A DNA stretch of 25,868 bases, from the IMG/VR virus record IMGVR_UViG_3300009609_000054, positions 1 through 25,868 of that record; one strand, written 5' to 3'. The notes under the pieces are model-generated. The model was not told the origin of the DNA and ran no database searches. It saw only the letters and a list, made by a program, of their open reading frames with translations. How positions within the stretch are numbered: position 1 is the stretch's first letter; the number at the start of each line of letters is the position of its first letter. The stretch is from a virus. Both the position numbers and the translations under genes were made by a program. Positions 1-7,587 of the stretch are shown one piece after another.

Positions 1-172
1 CGACAATGGCCTGACCAGCCGCCAGTGACCGCGACTTGACGACCGGATAGCCGTTGAAGGAGTTGGCGGTGATGACCGGGTGGTTCGCATTGTTGCCGTA
101 CTCCCACTCAACCAACTTGCCCCAATCAAGCGGATTGACCAGGATCGCGTCAACCACGCCACCCGCCCACTC
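1..172. repeat. Terminal homologous segment, left copy
   Basis: Aligns without gaps to 25697-25868. The first 55 bases are identical; the remaining 117 differ at many positions while keeping the capsid reading frame. It marks where the circular or permuted genome closes. Confidence 0.85.
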
Positions 173-1033
173 AACCGATGCGGTGGCGTTGAAAAGCTGC
201 TCAATCAGGTCATCGCCGCCTGCGGTGTTAGTGACCTGATTGAGTACGCCGTTCATTTGTGGCGCAACGCCGGTGCCGTGCAGCACGCGGTTTTCCAGTC
301 GTTCCAGCACGCCTTCCGATAACTCAGTCTCGATCTCACCCCTCAACTGCGGGATGTATTTCAATACTTGTCGGACAGTTTCCTTCCAATGTGCAATTGT
401 CGTCTGCGTCAGAGTCAAAATGTCACCAGTGTTCGTACTTTCTGGTTTAGGCTGACCTAAAGCAACACTGGCGGCGTTATTCGTGAACGTTAGCGGCAGA
501 TAGTTGATATTGAACTGGTTGGTCGGCACCGTGCGGATCAGGTCAAGCACCGGATGGCGCTTGCGCGGCTGGGTCGCACTGTTGAATACGTCAACCAGAC
601 CACCCGACCTATCCAGGTTGCCGGGGATGAACACCGCCTTGGCCTCAGAGAAGCCGGGGAACAGCTTCGTCAGCGGCATGACTTCACGGACATTCATAAA
701 GTCGTCAATGCCGCGTTTGAAGCTCTTGCTCTCGACAACGGTATCGAACCAGCCCTTGCTTTCGCTCTGCTGGCCGATAGACGACTTCTCATACACGGCG
801 CGCGGCTGCGGTGCCGGCTCGCTGAGACTTTCAAACATTGACTCGGCGCCGAGCGACTTCTGGTGCCGCTCGATGGCCTTGTCGTACTCAGCCTTCATCG
901 TGCTGAGTGAGACGGTCAGACTGTCGATTGCCGACTTCTGCTCATCGGTGGGGGCATCGATCAGGTTTAACTCACGAAGCTCTTCCAGCTTCGGCTTCAT
1001 GTCTTGCTTCAATCTCGCCGCGTATGCTGACAT
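1..1033 (-). CDS. HK97-fold major capsid protein, 5' part (cut by window start)
   Basis: The reading frame opens at ATG 1033 (good Shine-Dalgarno GAGGTG four bases upstream) and is still open at position 1. About 344 codons are present. The first ~70 residues are charged and heptad-like, as expected for the HK97 delta (scaffold) domain that the prohead protease removes. The rest contains typical capsid-fold segments such as RTVPTNQFNINYLPL and the late motif NSFNGYPVVKSRSLAAGQA. The start lies 62 bp inside the 3' end of the protease gene, in another frame. The missing C-terminus is at the other window end: joining position 1 to 25696 keeps the frame and gives 429 codons including the stop. 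Capsid identity is firm from sequence pattern and neighbours; the join is inferred. Confidence 0.88.
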   Translation of the reverse strand, partial: MSAYAARLKQDMKPKLEELRELNLIDAPTDEQKSAIDSLTVSLSTMKAEYDKAIERHQKSLGAESMFESLSEPAPQPRAVYEKSSIGQQSESKGWFDTVVESKSFKRGIDDFMNVREVMPLTKLFPGFSEAKAVFIPGNLDRSGGLVDVFNSATQPRKRHPVLDLIRTVPTNQFNINYLPLTFTNNAASVALGQPKPESTNTGDILTLTQTTIAHWKETVRQVLKYIPQLRGEIETELSEGVLERLENRVLHGTGVAPQMNGVLNQVTNTAGGDDLIEQLFNATASVEWAGGVVDAILVNPLDWGKLVEWEYGNNANHPVITANSFNGYPVVKSRSLAAGQAIV

Positions 1034-1817
1034 TGGACACCTCGTAGATTGAACTGACTTCGGAGAGAAGGTCATCAATCACAGTCGAGGTGCGTGCGGG
1101 CTGAGCCTGCGGCGCGGCGTCGATCAGCGTGATATTACTCGCGCCCAGGCTTGCGACCAGGGCAGCGATCTGATTCAGAATGGCAATATCGTTATGCTGG
1201 CCGTGACGCCAGCCTGCTTTCATTTCCTCAAGCAACTCAAGGGCTTTGCCGAGTCGTGTGCGGGTCGCAGCGTTGGCGGCGTGGCCGGGTAAGGTTGTGG
1301 ACACCTCGAACAAGCGCAACTCTTTGATAACGCGCGCCTTGCGTCCGTTGCTCAGTGTCTTGTTTTCAGACCGGACCACCTGATACCCAAAGCTGGCCTG
1401 GTAGCCAATACCCTCCGACAGACCCTCGAACACCTCAGCGCCACGACCGCTCTTGAGGTAGCGTGACACGCACGCCATCCCCCCGGTCGCCTCAGGATGC
1501 TCCTGTTGCACATCGGTCGGCAGCTCGGCGCGGGTCAATGGTTGGAACTCAAGTATCCGAGCGATGGCAGGCTGTGCGGTTTCGTGCATGAATAAATGCG
1601 GGATGCGCCCGCTGCGCTCAGCAATCGACTTCCTGAATGCCGATACTTCGGCAATATCCCCAACGCTATCAAGGTTGTCCACCGAGAAGAGCGTGGTCAC
1701 ATCACGGTTATCAATGTCAAGGACAGAGGTCGGTATATCGGCCTTGAACTCAATGCGGTCAGGATTCAGTGATTGCAACGCGGCCAACGCCTCAGCCGCG
1801 CGTAGATCGTCACTCAT
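972..1817 (-). CDS. Prohead (HK97-family) maturation protease
   Basis: This 281-residue protein sits between a small head gene and the capsid gene, the usual protease position. It matches HK97/U35-type prohead proteases, which cleave the capsid delta domain after assembly. A His lies in the PHLFMHE segment (about residue 78), a Ser in GYQASFGYQV (about 142), and an acidic residue in the LFEVSTTLPGHAANAAT block (Glu171). These are plausible members of the catalytic set. The C-terminal ~90 residues are low in conserved motifs, and their last 60 bp encode the capsid start in another frame. ATG 1817 overlaps the upstream stop as ATGA, implying translational coupling. Confidence 0.85.
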   Translation of the reverse strand: MSDDLRAAEALAALQSLNPDRIEFKADIPTSVLDIDNRDVTTLFSVDNLDSVGDIAEVSAFRKSIAERSGRIPHLFMHETAQPAIARILEFQPLTRAELPTDVQQEHPEATGGMACVSRYLKSGRGAEVFEGLSEGIGYQASFGYQVVRSENKTLSNGRKARVIKELRLFEVSTTLPGHAANAATRTRLGKALELLEEMKAGWRHGQHNDIAILNQIAALVASLGASNITLIDAAPQAQPARTSTVIDDLLSEVSSIYEVSNVSIRGEIEARHEAEAGRAS

Positions 1818-2089
1818 ACTGTCACACCACCTTTCAGCGATGGGGACGCCGGATCGTTCAGGAATGCTCTGAGACTGACAGCCTTCTCCCCTCGAATCAG
1901 ATCGAACTCAAAATCTTCATCAATCAGAACGATCTGTACATCCTTGCCGTCAAGCTGTAAGGCTTCACTGATCTTCTCTTTCACTTGCTTTGCGAATGCT
2001 TCACTCATATGACCGTGGCAAGTGACGACAATCACATCGCCATCCACCGGAGAGAGGACTTTCAACTTGTCGATCTCAAAGAAGTTCAT
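1814..2089 (-). CDS. Small head-region protein of unknown function
   Basis: A 91-residue acidic protein between the portal and protease genes, overlapping both by ATGA junctions, which strongly supports it as a real gene. It starts MNFFEIDKLKVLSPVDGDV and has alternating beta-like hydrophobic stretches (VIVVTCHG, VQIVLIDEDFEFDLI). No catalytic motif is visible. Small proteins at this position in siphovirus head modules are often uncharacterised, so I assign no function. It is expected to be co-expressed with the head genes. Confidence 0.75.
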   Translation of the reverse strand: MNFFEIDKLKVLSPVDGDVIVVTCHGHMSEAFAKQVKEKISEALQLDGKDVQIVLIDEDFEFDLIRGEKAVSLRAFLNDPASPSLKGGVTV

Positions 2090-4146
2090 GGTGCCACCTC
2101 CATCGTTGCGGCCACAATCGGGGCGTAATCACAAACGCACGCCGGGTGCGCTGGCAACTCTGGTGCGCTGTCGAGTGCATAGTGCTTGCCGTCGCGTTCC
2201 TGGCACTCTGGACACGGATCAGGTCCGGTCAACCATTCAAGCTCAGAGACAATGCCGCTGGCCTGGTACGCATCCCTGGCAGCGGTCGTGCTTGCGATTG
2301 CCAGCTCAGTGCGGGTGATCAGTGGCGCGCGTGCCGCTGAGCGGGTAAAGCCCAGTTCGCCGATCTTCTCGGCAATCTCAGCATCCGACCATTGCTCCTG
2401 CGTGCCCTTGATAATCAGGTCGGCAATCTCTTGCCGGGTCGTGCCCGCGATGCCCACGCAGCGTTCGGCCAGGAGGTCAACCGCGCGGGTCACATCGCCC
2501 GTATCGAGCGTCACGTCCCAATCAATCTTGAGTGCGGCCTGCTTCCATGACTCGGTGTAGGCTTTGCGCTCGGCTGGTCCCATGATGCCGAATAACCCCG
2601 TCCCGCTGTCCAGCGCATCTTCGAGTGCAACGACCGCACCCTCAGCACCTTCTGAGATGACCACGCGCCGGCCCTTCGCATACTCATTCTTGAGGTACTT
2701 CTGTACATCGGCGTCAAGCCTCGGTGTTGGCTTTGGCTTGGCTTTGACGTTATGCACGATCGGCAGACTCTTTATCGGCGCTTCGTCGCTCTCGGTGGCT
2801 GCCAGGGCCTCCTGCGGGTCTGTTGGTGGGAGCTGCCACGGAACGGGTGGTGACGGTGGTGCCTTGAATACGTCGCCGTCAGGATGGCCAGCCAGCCCCA
2901 TCACGGCGCGTAGTTCGTTCATCGTGACAGCGCCCGCATCATAGGCGTCGCGGTAGAGCGTGATCTTCGCGTCGACATCTTCCTGGTATGGTCCTATGCC
3001 CGTTGGATCGAACCTGGACCGCACGTTACCGAGCAGCACATCATCACGATCTTCGTATTGGGTAAGGAGTGCAAAGTCGATCCAATTTTGCCATTCTTTC
3101 AAAAGTGGCAGTGCTGTCGCATCCCAGTAGCTCGCCCATGCCTCTTGAAGGTTGCTATAGGTTGCTTTGAGTAGGCCGGCATACGCATAGATGATCAGCG
3201 GCGGCACACCGAAGCACATACAGATACGTGTTTCAATGAACATGCGTAAAGTTTCATTGTCCAATTCGTTTAAGCTGACGCCGAGTCTTGTATAACTCTC
3301 AATGTTCTCATCGAAGATCGCCGGGCCGCCGGCCGCCATACCCCCTGGTCCGAAGCGTTCCATCCACGTCCCACGGAAGGCATCAGTGAGTTCCTTTGAC
3401 CAGGAGCCTTTGACCTTGACGATACCGGACGGCACGCCCGCGTTCGCAAAGAAGCCGCGCATGAAGTCATTCGAGAATTGGTCGGCCTCGACAGCGCCGA
3501 GCGCGGCAATCAGCGGCGGCACATCTGCCCAGTCAACCGCTCGGCGCACAATCAGGTCATCCACACCGAAGCGCACCATGCGCGCATCCGGTGGTGACCA
3601 GTCATAGCCGACCAGCGCACCATCCGTAAAGCGCTCGGTGATGTAGGATGGATTGAGCGGATTGAGTGCCGCAAGGCCGCCACCACGACCATAGCTTGGT
3701 TCCAGGTACAGTCTGCCGAGCGATGCGTACGATGCCTCCATGCAGCGCCACAGGGTTGCGGTATCGATGTTCGGACCAGGACGGCGCAAGAGTGCCGTGA
3801 GTGCGTGCCGGTCATCTACCAGATACGAGCCATCCGGTTGGCGGCGTTCTACCACGAACGCGGGCGTGATCAGCACCTTCATGCGTTCGCGCATACAGGC
3901 ATACACGATCTCATTGAGCGTGAGCTGCTGGAGCAGTGTCCCGGTATCGGAGGCGTCAATCGTGCGGGCGGTGTAGCCGTCCAACCCGATGGACCAGCCG
4001 CGCTTCTCAACGCCCGCAATCAGTGACAGCGTTGACGTTGCCAGTGACCGCAAACTGCCGCCAACTGCCGTAAACGTCGCATCGCGTGAGCGGGTACTGG
4101 CCTTGACCAGACGGTCGCGGGTGAAGGTTGTCAGACGTGTGCTCAT
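2086..4146 (-). CDS. Portal protein with C-terminal Mu-F-like (minor head) domain
   Basis: The portal forms the dodecameric ring through which DNA enters and leaves the capsid. The first ~450 residues have SPP1/HK97-like portal character: LTLNEIVYACMRERMKV near the N-terminus, FSNDFMRGFFANAGVPSGIVKVKG, and ETRICMCFGVPPLIIYAYAGLLKATYSNLQEA. After a Pro-rich linker, residues ~480-686 resemble the phage Mu gpF minor head domain: LITRTELAIASTTAARDAY followed by a metal-binding-like cluster CPEC (645-648) and HPACVC (667-672). In most phages these are separate genes. I chose ATG 4146, which overlaps the terminase stop (TGATG). An upstream in-frame ATG at 4212 would add 22 residues antisense to nothing and inside terL, so it is less likely. 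Confidence 0.87.
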   Translation of the reverse strand: MSTRLTTFTRDRLVKASTRSRDATFTAVGGSLRSLATSTLSLIAGVEKRGWSIGLDGYTARTIDASDTGTLLQQLTLNEIVYACMRERMKVLITPAFVVERRQPDGSYLVDDRHALTALLRRPGPNIDTATLWRCMEASYASLGRLYLEPSYGRGGGLAALNPLNPSYITERFTDGALVGYDWSPPDARMVRFGVDDLIVRRAVDWADVPPLIAALGAVEADQFSNDFMRGFFANAGVPSGIVKVKGSWSKELTDAFRGTWMERFGPGGMAAGGPAIFDENIESYTRLGVSLNELDNETLRMFIETRICMCFGVPPLIIYAYAGLLKATYSNLQEAWASYWDATALPLLKEWQNWIDFALLTQYEDRDDVLLGNVRSRFDPTGIGPYQEDVDAKITLYRDAYDAGAVTMNELRAVMGLAGHPDGDVFKAPPSPPVPWQLPPTDPQEALAATESDEAPIKSLPIVHNVKAKPKPTPRLDADVQKYLKNEYAKGRRVVISEGAEGAVVALEDALDSGTGLFGIMGPAERKAYTESWKQAALKIDWDVTLDTGDVTRAVDLLAERCVGIAGTTRQEIADLIIKGTQEQWSDAEIAEKIGELGFTRSAARAPLITRTELAIASTTAARDAYQASGIVSELEWLTGPDPCPECQERDGKHYALDSAPELPAHPACVCDYAPIVAATMEVAP

Positions 4147-5381
4147 CACCAGATCCCCGCGCTTGTCGGAATCCGCATATGCGCGGCACCGATTGCTAGA
4201 GCCATCACACAATCCTGCGTGAGAGAACGGTCATCCCACTGGTAGGTCATCAGTTCGCGCCTGGCCTGGTCTGACCATCTGGCCTTATAGCGCCGTTGTT
4301 CGAGCAGCAATTGCAACGATTGGATAGCTTGCACTTTTGATTTTGCCGTGGTCACGAATGGCTCGGCGTACACGTCAAGATTCTCGATGAGGGGATCACC
4401 GACGCCATTACTCTCGATAATCAGCCGGCCGGGATAGGCCCGCGCGCGCTCGGCGATACGCGCCTGAATCACCGGATAGGGGATACGTTCTAAACGGTCA
4501 AACGCGACAAGCTGAAACGGATCGGCAGTTGTATCCACGGTTGCGATCACGGTCGCATCCTGACGCCGGCCTACGTCCACTGAGGTCAGATAGCGCCGTC
4601 CGGTGATGGGTGCTGTCTCACCGATTGCGCCATCCTCAGCCGCGCTTATATCGTCCTGACGAAAGACGGTGAGTCCGGTATCGGCAAACTCGGCCAGTAT
4701 CTCGGCGGCGTACACCGTCGCGGGTAACATTGACTTGATATCGTCAAGCTCAGCGGCTGCGATGTAGGGATTTGCATGGGTTGGAAAGCGGAACGCAGAC
4801 CAGCCGGATTCCTTATTCATGCCACGCTGAAACAGAGCATGGAATCCATCGAGGCCGGCCGGTGTCGAGATCAGGTAGCAATCACCACGCAGCCGTGCCA
4901 GCGTCGGACGGATGACAGCAAAATAGGTGTGTTCAAGATCGGACACGAGGCGGGCCTCATCGACAATCACCCGTTTGTAGCGCCGGCCGCGTAGCGCGTT
5001 GGGATCATCGAGTGACCAGCCTTCAATCACACCGCCACTCATCAACTCAATCCGGTGTGCTTGCTCCTGGCGGCGAACAATGATTGGGTCAAGCCGTTCA
5101 CACAACTCGCGCCACACTTGCGTGAGCATCTTGTGAGTAGGCGCGCAGTAGGCGGTCGGCTGCGTGATCATCTCTTTGGTCATCAGTTGATGCTGAGCAA
5201 GGGTTGACTTGCCGAACTGGCGGCCACAGCACACGACCGTCTGCCGAGCGTGGCCGGCGACGATTGTGCGCTGCGCGGGATGGAGCCTCGGCTGCTCAAC
5301 CAAAATCGGCGTCGAGGATCTTGTGCCCAGAGGGCGCCCGTGCCCGCTCTTCTCGGATCTGGATAACGACTGTGCCGCCAT
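4146..5381 (-). CDS. terL: Terminase large subunit (ATPase-nuclease)
   Basis: This is the packaging motor that pumps DNA into the prohead and cuts it. Walker A GRQFGKST is at residues 53-60, Walker B VIVDEA at 138-143, and a coupling motif LISTP near 170-174. The C-terminal RNase H-like nuclease shows acidic residues in SVDVGRRQDATV (Asp269), IIESNGVGDPLIE (Glu323) and LTQDCVMALAIG (Asp390). At 411 residues it is slightly short for the family but complete. The start is uncertain: ATG 5381 overlaps terS by 86 bp and lacks a clear ribosome site, while a TTG at 5303 (reading MVEQPRLHPAQRTIV) would nearly abut the terS stop. Function is firm. Confidence 0.9.
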   Translation of the reverse strand: MAAQSLSRSEKSGHGRPLGTRSSTPILVEQPRLHPAQRTIVAGHARQTVVCCGRQFGKSTLAQHQLMTKEMITQPTAYCAPTHKMLTQVWRELCERLDPIIVRRQEQAHRIELMSGGVIEGWSLDDPNALRGRRYKRVIVDEARLVSDLEHTYFAVIRPTLARLRGDCYLISTPAGLDGFHALFQRGMNKESGWSAFRFPTHANPYIAAAELDDIKSMLPATVYAAEILAEFADTGLTVFRQDDISAAEDGAIGETAPITGRRYLTSVDVGRRQDATVIATVDTTADPFQLVAFDRLERIPYPVIQARIAERARAYPGRLIIESNGVGDPLIENLDVYAEPFVTTAKSKVQAIQSLQLLLEQRRYKARWSDQARRELMTYQWDDRSLTQDCVMALAIGAAHMRIPTSAGIW

Positions 5382-5592
5382 GATCGACGTTCTCGCTTAC
5401 CTTGCCGTATTTGCGGTCCATCAACTCTTTGAACGCTGCGACGTTGCCTTTCTTGGCCTGTCTGACCATCGCTATCGTCGCCGCGCGCTCTGCTGCCTCA
5501 TCAAAGACGGTTAGCAGGACCATCTGCTCACCATCTTCTTTTTTCTGCGGTGGCCGGCCTGGACCACCTTTCCAGCCCTTCTGAAATGGCAT
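5296..5592 (-). CDS. terS: Probable terminase small subunit
   Basis: A 98-residue protein directly before terL. It begins with a basic FQKGWKGGPGRPPQKK segment that resembles an AT-hook-like or DUF5681-type DNA-binding N-terminus. It is followed by a helical region (FDEAAERAATIAMVRQAKKGNVAAFKELMDRKYGKV) of the kind that oligomerises in small terminases. The small subunit recognises the packaging site and loads the large subunit. Assignment rests mainly on position and size; no specific family motif is decisive. The ribosome site is weak (GGA five bases upstream of ATG). An 18-bp perfect palindrome lies ten bases upstream. Confidence 0.65.
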   Translation of the reverse strand: MPFQKGWKGGPGRPPQKKEDGEQMVLLTVFDEAAERAATIAMVRQAKKGNVAAFKELMDRKYGKVSENVDHGGTVVIQIREERARAPSGHKILDADFG

Positions 5593-5601
5593 AGTTGTCC
5601 G

Positions 5602-5619
5602 TATTTAGATATCTAAATA
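5602..5619. promoter_or_regulatory. 18-bp perfect palindrome upstream of terS
   Basis: TATTTAGATATCTAAATA is a perfect dyad centred between 5610 and 5611, in an AT-rich island of otherwise GC-rich DNA. It lies between the end of the upstream gene (5658) and terS (5592). It could be a repressor operator, a packaging-recognition element or a coincidental dyad. No second copy was noticed in the window. Confidence 0.5.
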
Positions 5620-5657
5620 TCGCGATTGCGCGCCTGATTGACTTGCAATCGGCACGA

Positions 5658-6086
5658 TCATGGTGTCCATCCCGGTACAGGCCACGCGGTCTGCGCTAAC
5701 GGGTTACGGTCGCGTAGGTTATCAATCTGCACGGTCACGTACCAAAGCCATCCGTCCGGCATCACGACCAACTCACCGTTGGCAAAGAACTGGGTCGGGT
5801 TGGTCGGGTTGACTTGCGTTGGTGTCCCACGCTGGCCGGGTGCGGTGCCCTGATAGCCATCCACGCGCCACACCAGCCCACCGATTGAGCTATCGGCGCG
5901 GGTTGCCGCCCATATCACGCCCGCACGGTCACGGATGATCTGCGGGTTGGTGAAGTTGAGGCCCGTTCCGAACGGCGGCACATCAATCACGATTGGCTCA
6001 GTCGGTGCGGTTGGTGGGACGGGCACGCTCGACATGATCAGCGGCAACCAGATGATCGCGGCGAGGATGTAGCTAAATCGTCTCAT
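5658..6086 (-). CDS. Secreted or membrane-anchored small protein in the lysis region
   Basis: The protein has 142 residues from ATG 6086, which overlaps the upstream stop as ATGA and so decides the start. Residues 1-20 (MRRFSYILAAIIWLPLIMSS) form a signal peptide or membrane anchor with a basic N-region. A Pro-rich stretch VPVPPTAPTEP follows, then a beta-rich domain with several Trp residues (WAATRADSSIGGLVWRVDGY, MPDGWLWYVTVQ). No Cys lipobox is visible. Position after the endolysin would suit a spanin-like or superinfection-exclusion protein, but nothing in the sequence proves either. Confidence 0.65.
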   Translation of the reverse strand: MRRFSYILAAIIWLPLIMSSVPVPPTAPTEPIVIDVPPFGTGLNFTNPQIIRDRAGVIWAATRADSSIGGLVWRVDGYQGTAPGQRGTPTQVNPTNPTQFFANGELVVMPDGWLWYVTVQIDNLRDRNPLAQTAWPVPGWTP

Positions 6087-6361
6087 GCGGCCCGCCTCTC
6101 GGTGACGAGCCTGAGCTTGCTCCATGCAGCCGCTGCTATCGGCTCGTCGGCGTCCTGGTCCAACTCCCACCATTCCTGCGTTGCCAGGTTGACGTACTCC
6201 CACTCGGCGCGGCCATCTTCGTGGACCTCAAGGTCAAGCGCGTGAGGACGGTTGCGCCACTGGATGAGCATCTGCGTGCCGCATTGGTACACCTTTGAGA
6301 CGAGCGGCATACCGGGTGCGAGGAGCTGACGGACGAGCAGCGTGTCGTGCGGTGTTTTCAT
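6083..6361 (-). CDS. Small soluble protein of unknown function downstream of endolysin
   Basis: A 92-residue protein with ATGA overlaps at both ends: with the endolysin stop and with the next start. It is rich in Trp and acidic residues (RAEWEYVNLATQEWWELD) and has one Cys (YQCGTQM). No family was recognised. The coupled overlaps are the main support. It is expected to be translated with the lysis genes from the late transcript. Confidence 0.7.
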   Translation of the reverse strand: MKTPHDTLLVRQLLAPGMPLVSKVYQCGTQMLIQWRNRPHALDLEVHEDGRAEWEYVNLATQEWWELDQDADEPIAAAAWSKLRLVTERRAA

Positions 6362-7095
6362 CAGACCAGCTCCGACAGCAATAACGCGTCTATCTGCCCA
6401 TCCGGATGCAGGCGCAGGCCGGCGCGCTCGAACATCTGCACGCCGTTGGTGAGTGGCGTCAGGGCATAGCCTGGTGCAAAGCGGTCCTTCTGCCAGATAC
6501 CACCTGACTTTTCCCAGTAGGCTTTGAGGCGTGGGTCAACCGCAACGGTTCCCAGCGGCTGGTCGGTCTTATACAGGCTCGCGCGCCAGGCGTAGAACTC
6601 ATCATCGGACCAATCGCTTGGGTCCACCTTGCGGCCAGCCGGCAACGCAATAAACCGATGCGTCTCTATCAGGGTGTCCGGGAGATGGTAGACGGCGATA
6701 TACTCAAGAACGCGTTCGGTGAGGGCTTGCATCTGCTTCGAGGTGTAGGCCTCCCCGACCGCATGGTGCAGTTCGATACCGATGGAGAGGTGGTTGGCGA
6801 ACGGTGGCTTGCAACTGCCCGCGTGCCAGGGCACCATGCCAGCCGGCAATATCTCAACGATGGTGCCATCCTTGCCAATGAGGTCACTACACGAGACGTT
6901 CTTACTGTCGCGCAGAAATGCGGCCTCGCCTGCCAGGGTTGACCCTTTATTGCCGTTGGTGCTATGGATGACCAGTGAGGTAGCTTTGCCGGGTCGCCAT
7001 CCTGTCCAGTCACCGCTCGAAGATGAGACGCGGCCATAGCCGAATCCAGCCGGGTGGCGTAGATCTTTGCGGTAGCGTTGGTCAAGCTCAGTCAT
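6361..7095 (-). CDS. Endolysin: N-acetylmuramoyl-L-alanine amidase (Amidase_2/PGRP type)
   Basis: This enzyme should cut the amide bond between N-acetylmuramic acid and L-Ala in peptidoglycan at the end of infection. The Zn amidase fold shows LVIHST (His44), VPWHAG (His91), SIGIELHHAVGE (~105-114), and ETHRFIALPAGRKVDP, where His146 and Asp158 would complete the metal site (Asp replaces the Cys of T7 lysozyme) with Lys156 nearby. The C-terminal ~60 residues (from DPRLKAYWEKSGGIWQ) form a separate small region, possibly wall-binding. At 244 residues it is a normal size. ATG 7095 overlaps the stop of the upstream small membrane protein. Confidence 0.88.
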   Translation of the reverse strand: MTELDQRYRKDLRHPAGFGYGRVSSSSGDWTGWRPGKATSLVIHSTNGNKGSTLAGEAAFLRDSKNVSCSDLIGKDGTIVEILPAGMVPWHAGSCKPPFANHLSIGIELHHAVGEAYTSKQMQALTERVLEYIAVYHLPDTLIETHRFIALPAGRKVDPSDWSDDEFYAWRASLYKTDQPLGTVAVDPRLKAYWEKSGGIWQKDRFAPGYALTPLTNGVQMFERAGLRLHPDGQIDALLLSELV

Positions 7096-7226
7096 AGCAC
7101 CCCAACCTGGCGCAAGGCCACAAGCATCGCCACAAGCACGGTGAGGAACAGGATCACGAGCATGGACACAAACAGCCGGATTAACAGATGGACCAACACG
7201 GTGAGCTTTGCATCAAGCTCGGTCAT
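7092..7226 (-). CDS. 44-residue single-TM protein, holin or antiholin candidate
   Basis: This tiny ORF starts MTELDAKLTVLVHLLIR and consists mostly of one hydrophobic helix (LFVSMLVILFLTVLVAMLVAL). Its stop overlaps the endolysin ATG (ATGA), and its ATG overlaps the preceding stop (TAATG). This tight coupling immediately before an amidase endolysin is the classic place for holins, which permeabilise the inner membrane. Assignment is by topology and position only. The endolysin also begins MTELD, so the two N-termini are alike. Confidence 0.65.
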   Translation of the reverse strand: MTELDAKLTVLVHLLIRLFVSMLVILFLTVLVAMLVALRQVGVL

Positions 7227-7387
7227 TAGAGGTAGCCCAGGCGTTGGAGCAGGATCAGAATGACTATCACGATGGCAATGACCATGATGATGTTGCGGAG
7301 GATCTGTTGCATGGGGATGAGCGTCAGAATCCAGCCGAGTAAGGCCAGAATGACCAATGCCACAACTAAGAAGATGAGTAAGTCCAT
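7226..7387 (-). CDS. 53-residue two-TM protein, holin candidate
   Basis: It starts MDLLIFLVVALVILALLGW and contains two hydrophobic helices (about residues 2-22 and 32-48) separated by a short MQQILRN turn. That topology matches class II-like small holins. A GAGG ribosome site lies four bases upstream of ATG 7387. It is the first gene after the strong leftward promoter at 7469-7497, so it would lead the late operon. Two tandem membrane ORFs may be a holin/antiholin pair. No family was identified. Confidence 0.65.
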   Translation of the reverse strand: MDLLIFLVVALVILALLGWILTLIPMQQILRNIIMVIAIVIVILILLQRLGYL

Positions 7388-7425
7388 TGCGCCTCAGCCC
7401 GTAGCAGCCGAGCGCGCGCGGGAAA

Positions 7426-7460
7426 CCGCACAGGATACGCTTACGCGCTCGACTGTGCGG
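7426..7460 (-). promoter_or_regulatory. 5'-leader hairpin of late transcript
   Basis: CCGCACAG (7426-7433) pairs with CTGTGCGG (7453-7460). It lies at the extreme 5' end of the RNA predicted from the 7469-7497 promoter. It may stabilise the message or act as an attenuator; the base run after it is only weakly T-rich. Confidence 0.4.
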
Positions 7461-7468
7461 TCACTTCG

Positions 7469-7497
7469 ATTATACGGGTTGTGTCAAGAACTGTCAC
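7469..7497 (-). promoter_or_regulatory. Leftward sigma70-type promoter of the lysis/late operon
   Basis: On the minus strand, -35 GTGACA (7497-7492) is followed by 17 bp and a perfect -10 TATAAT (7474-7469). It faces the first holin candidate about 80 bp downstream. A direct-repeat array begins two bases upstream of the -35 box. Confidence 0.72.
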
Positions 7498-7499
7498 AT

Positions 7500-7559
7500 G
7501 GTGGTTAGACGGTGGTTAGACGGTGGTTAGACGGTGGTTAGGGTGGTTAGGGTGGTTAG
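7500..7559. repeat. Direct-repeat array: 3 x 11 bp then 3 x 9 bp
   Basis: Three perfect GGTGGTTAGAC units (7500-7532) are followed by three GGTGGTTAG units (7533-7559). The 11-bp period is about one helical turn. The array abuts the -35 box of the late promoter and lies between it and an upstream terminator hairpin. It looks like a regulator-binding array rather than coding sequence. The G-rich strand could also fold in a quadruplex-like way. Confidence 0.8.
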
Positions 7560-7587
7560 TATATCGGCAGTACCTTTGAGGGTAAGG

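Noticed and set aside
7474-7490. TTGACA seven bases upstream of TATAAT on the minus strand
   Set aside because: The spacing is too short for a sigma70 promoter. GTGACA at 17 bp is used instead.
7500-7559. Telomere-like TTAGGG runs
   Set aside because: They arise only where 9-bp GGTGGTTAG units join. The array is internal, not at a DNA end, and its period is 9 or 11 bp.
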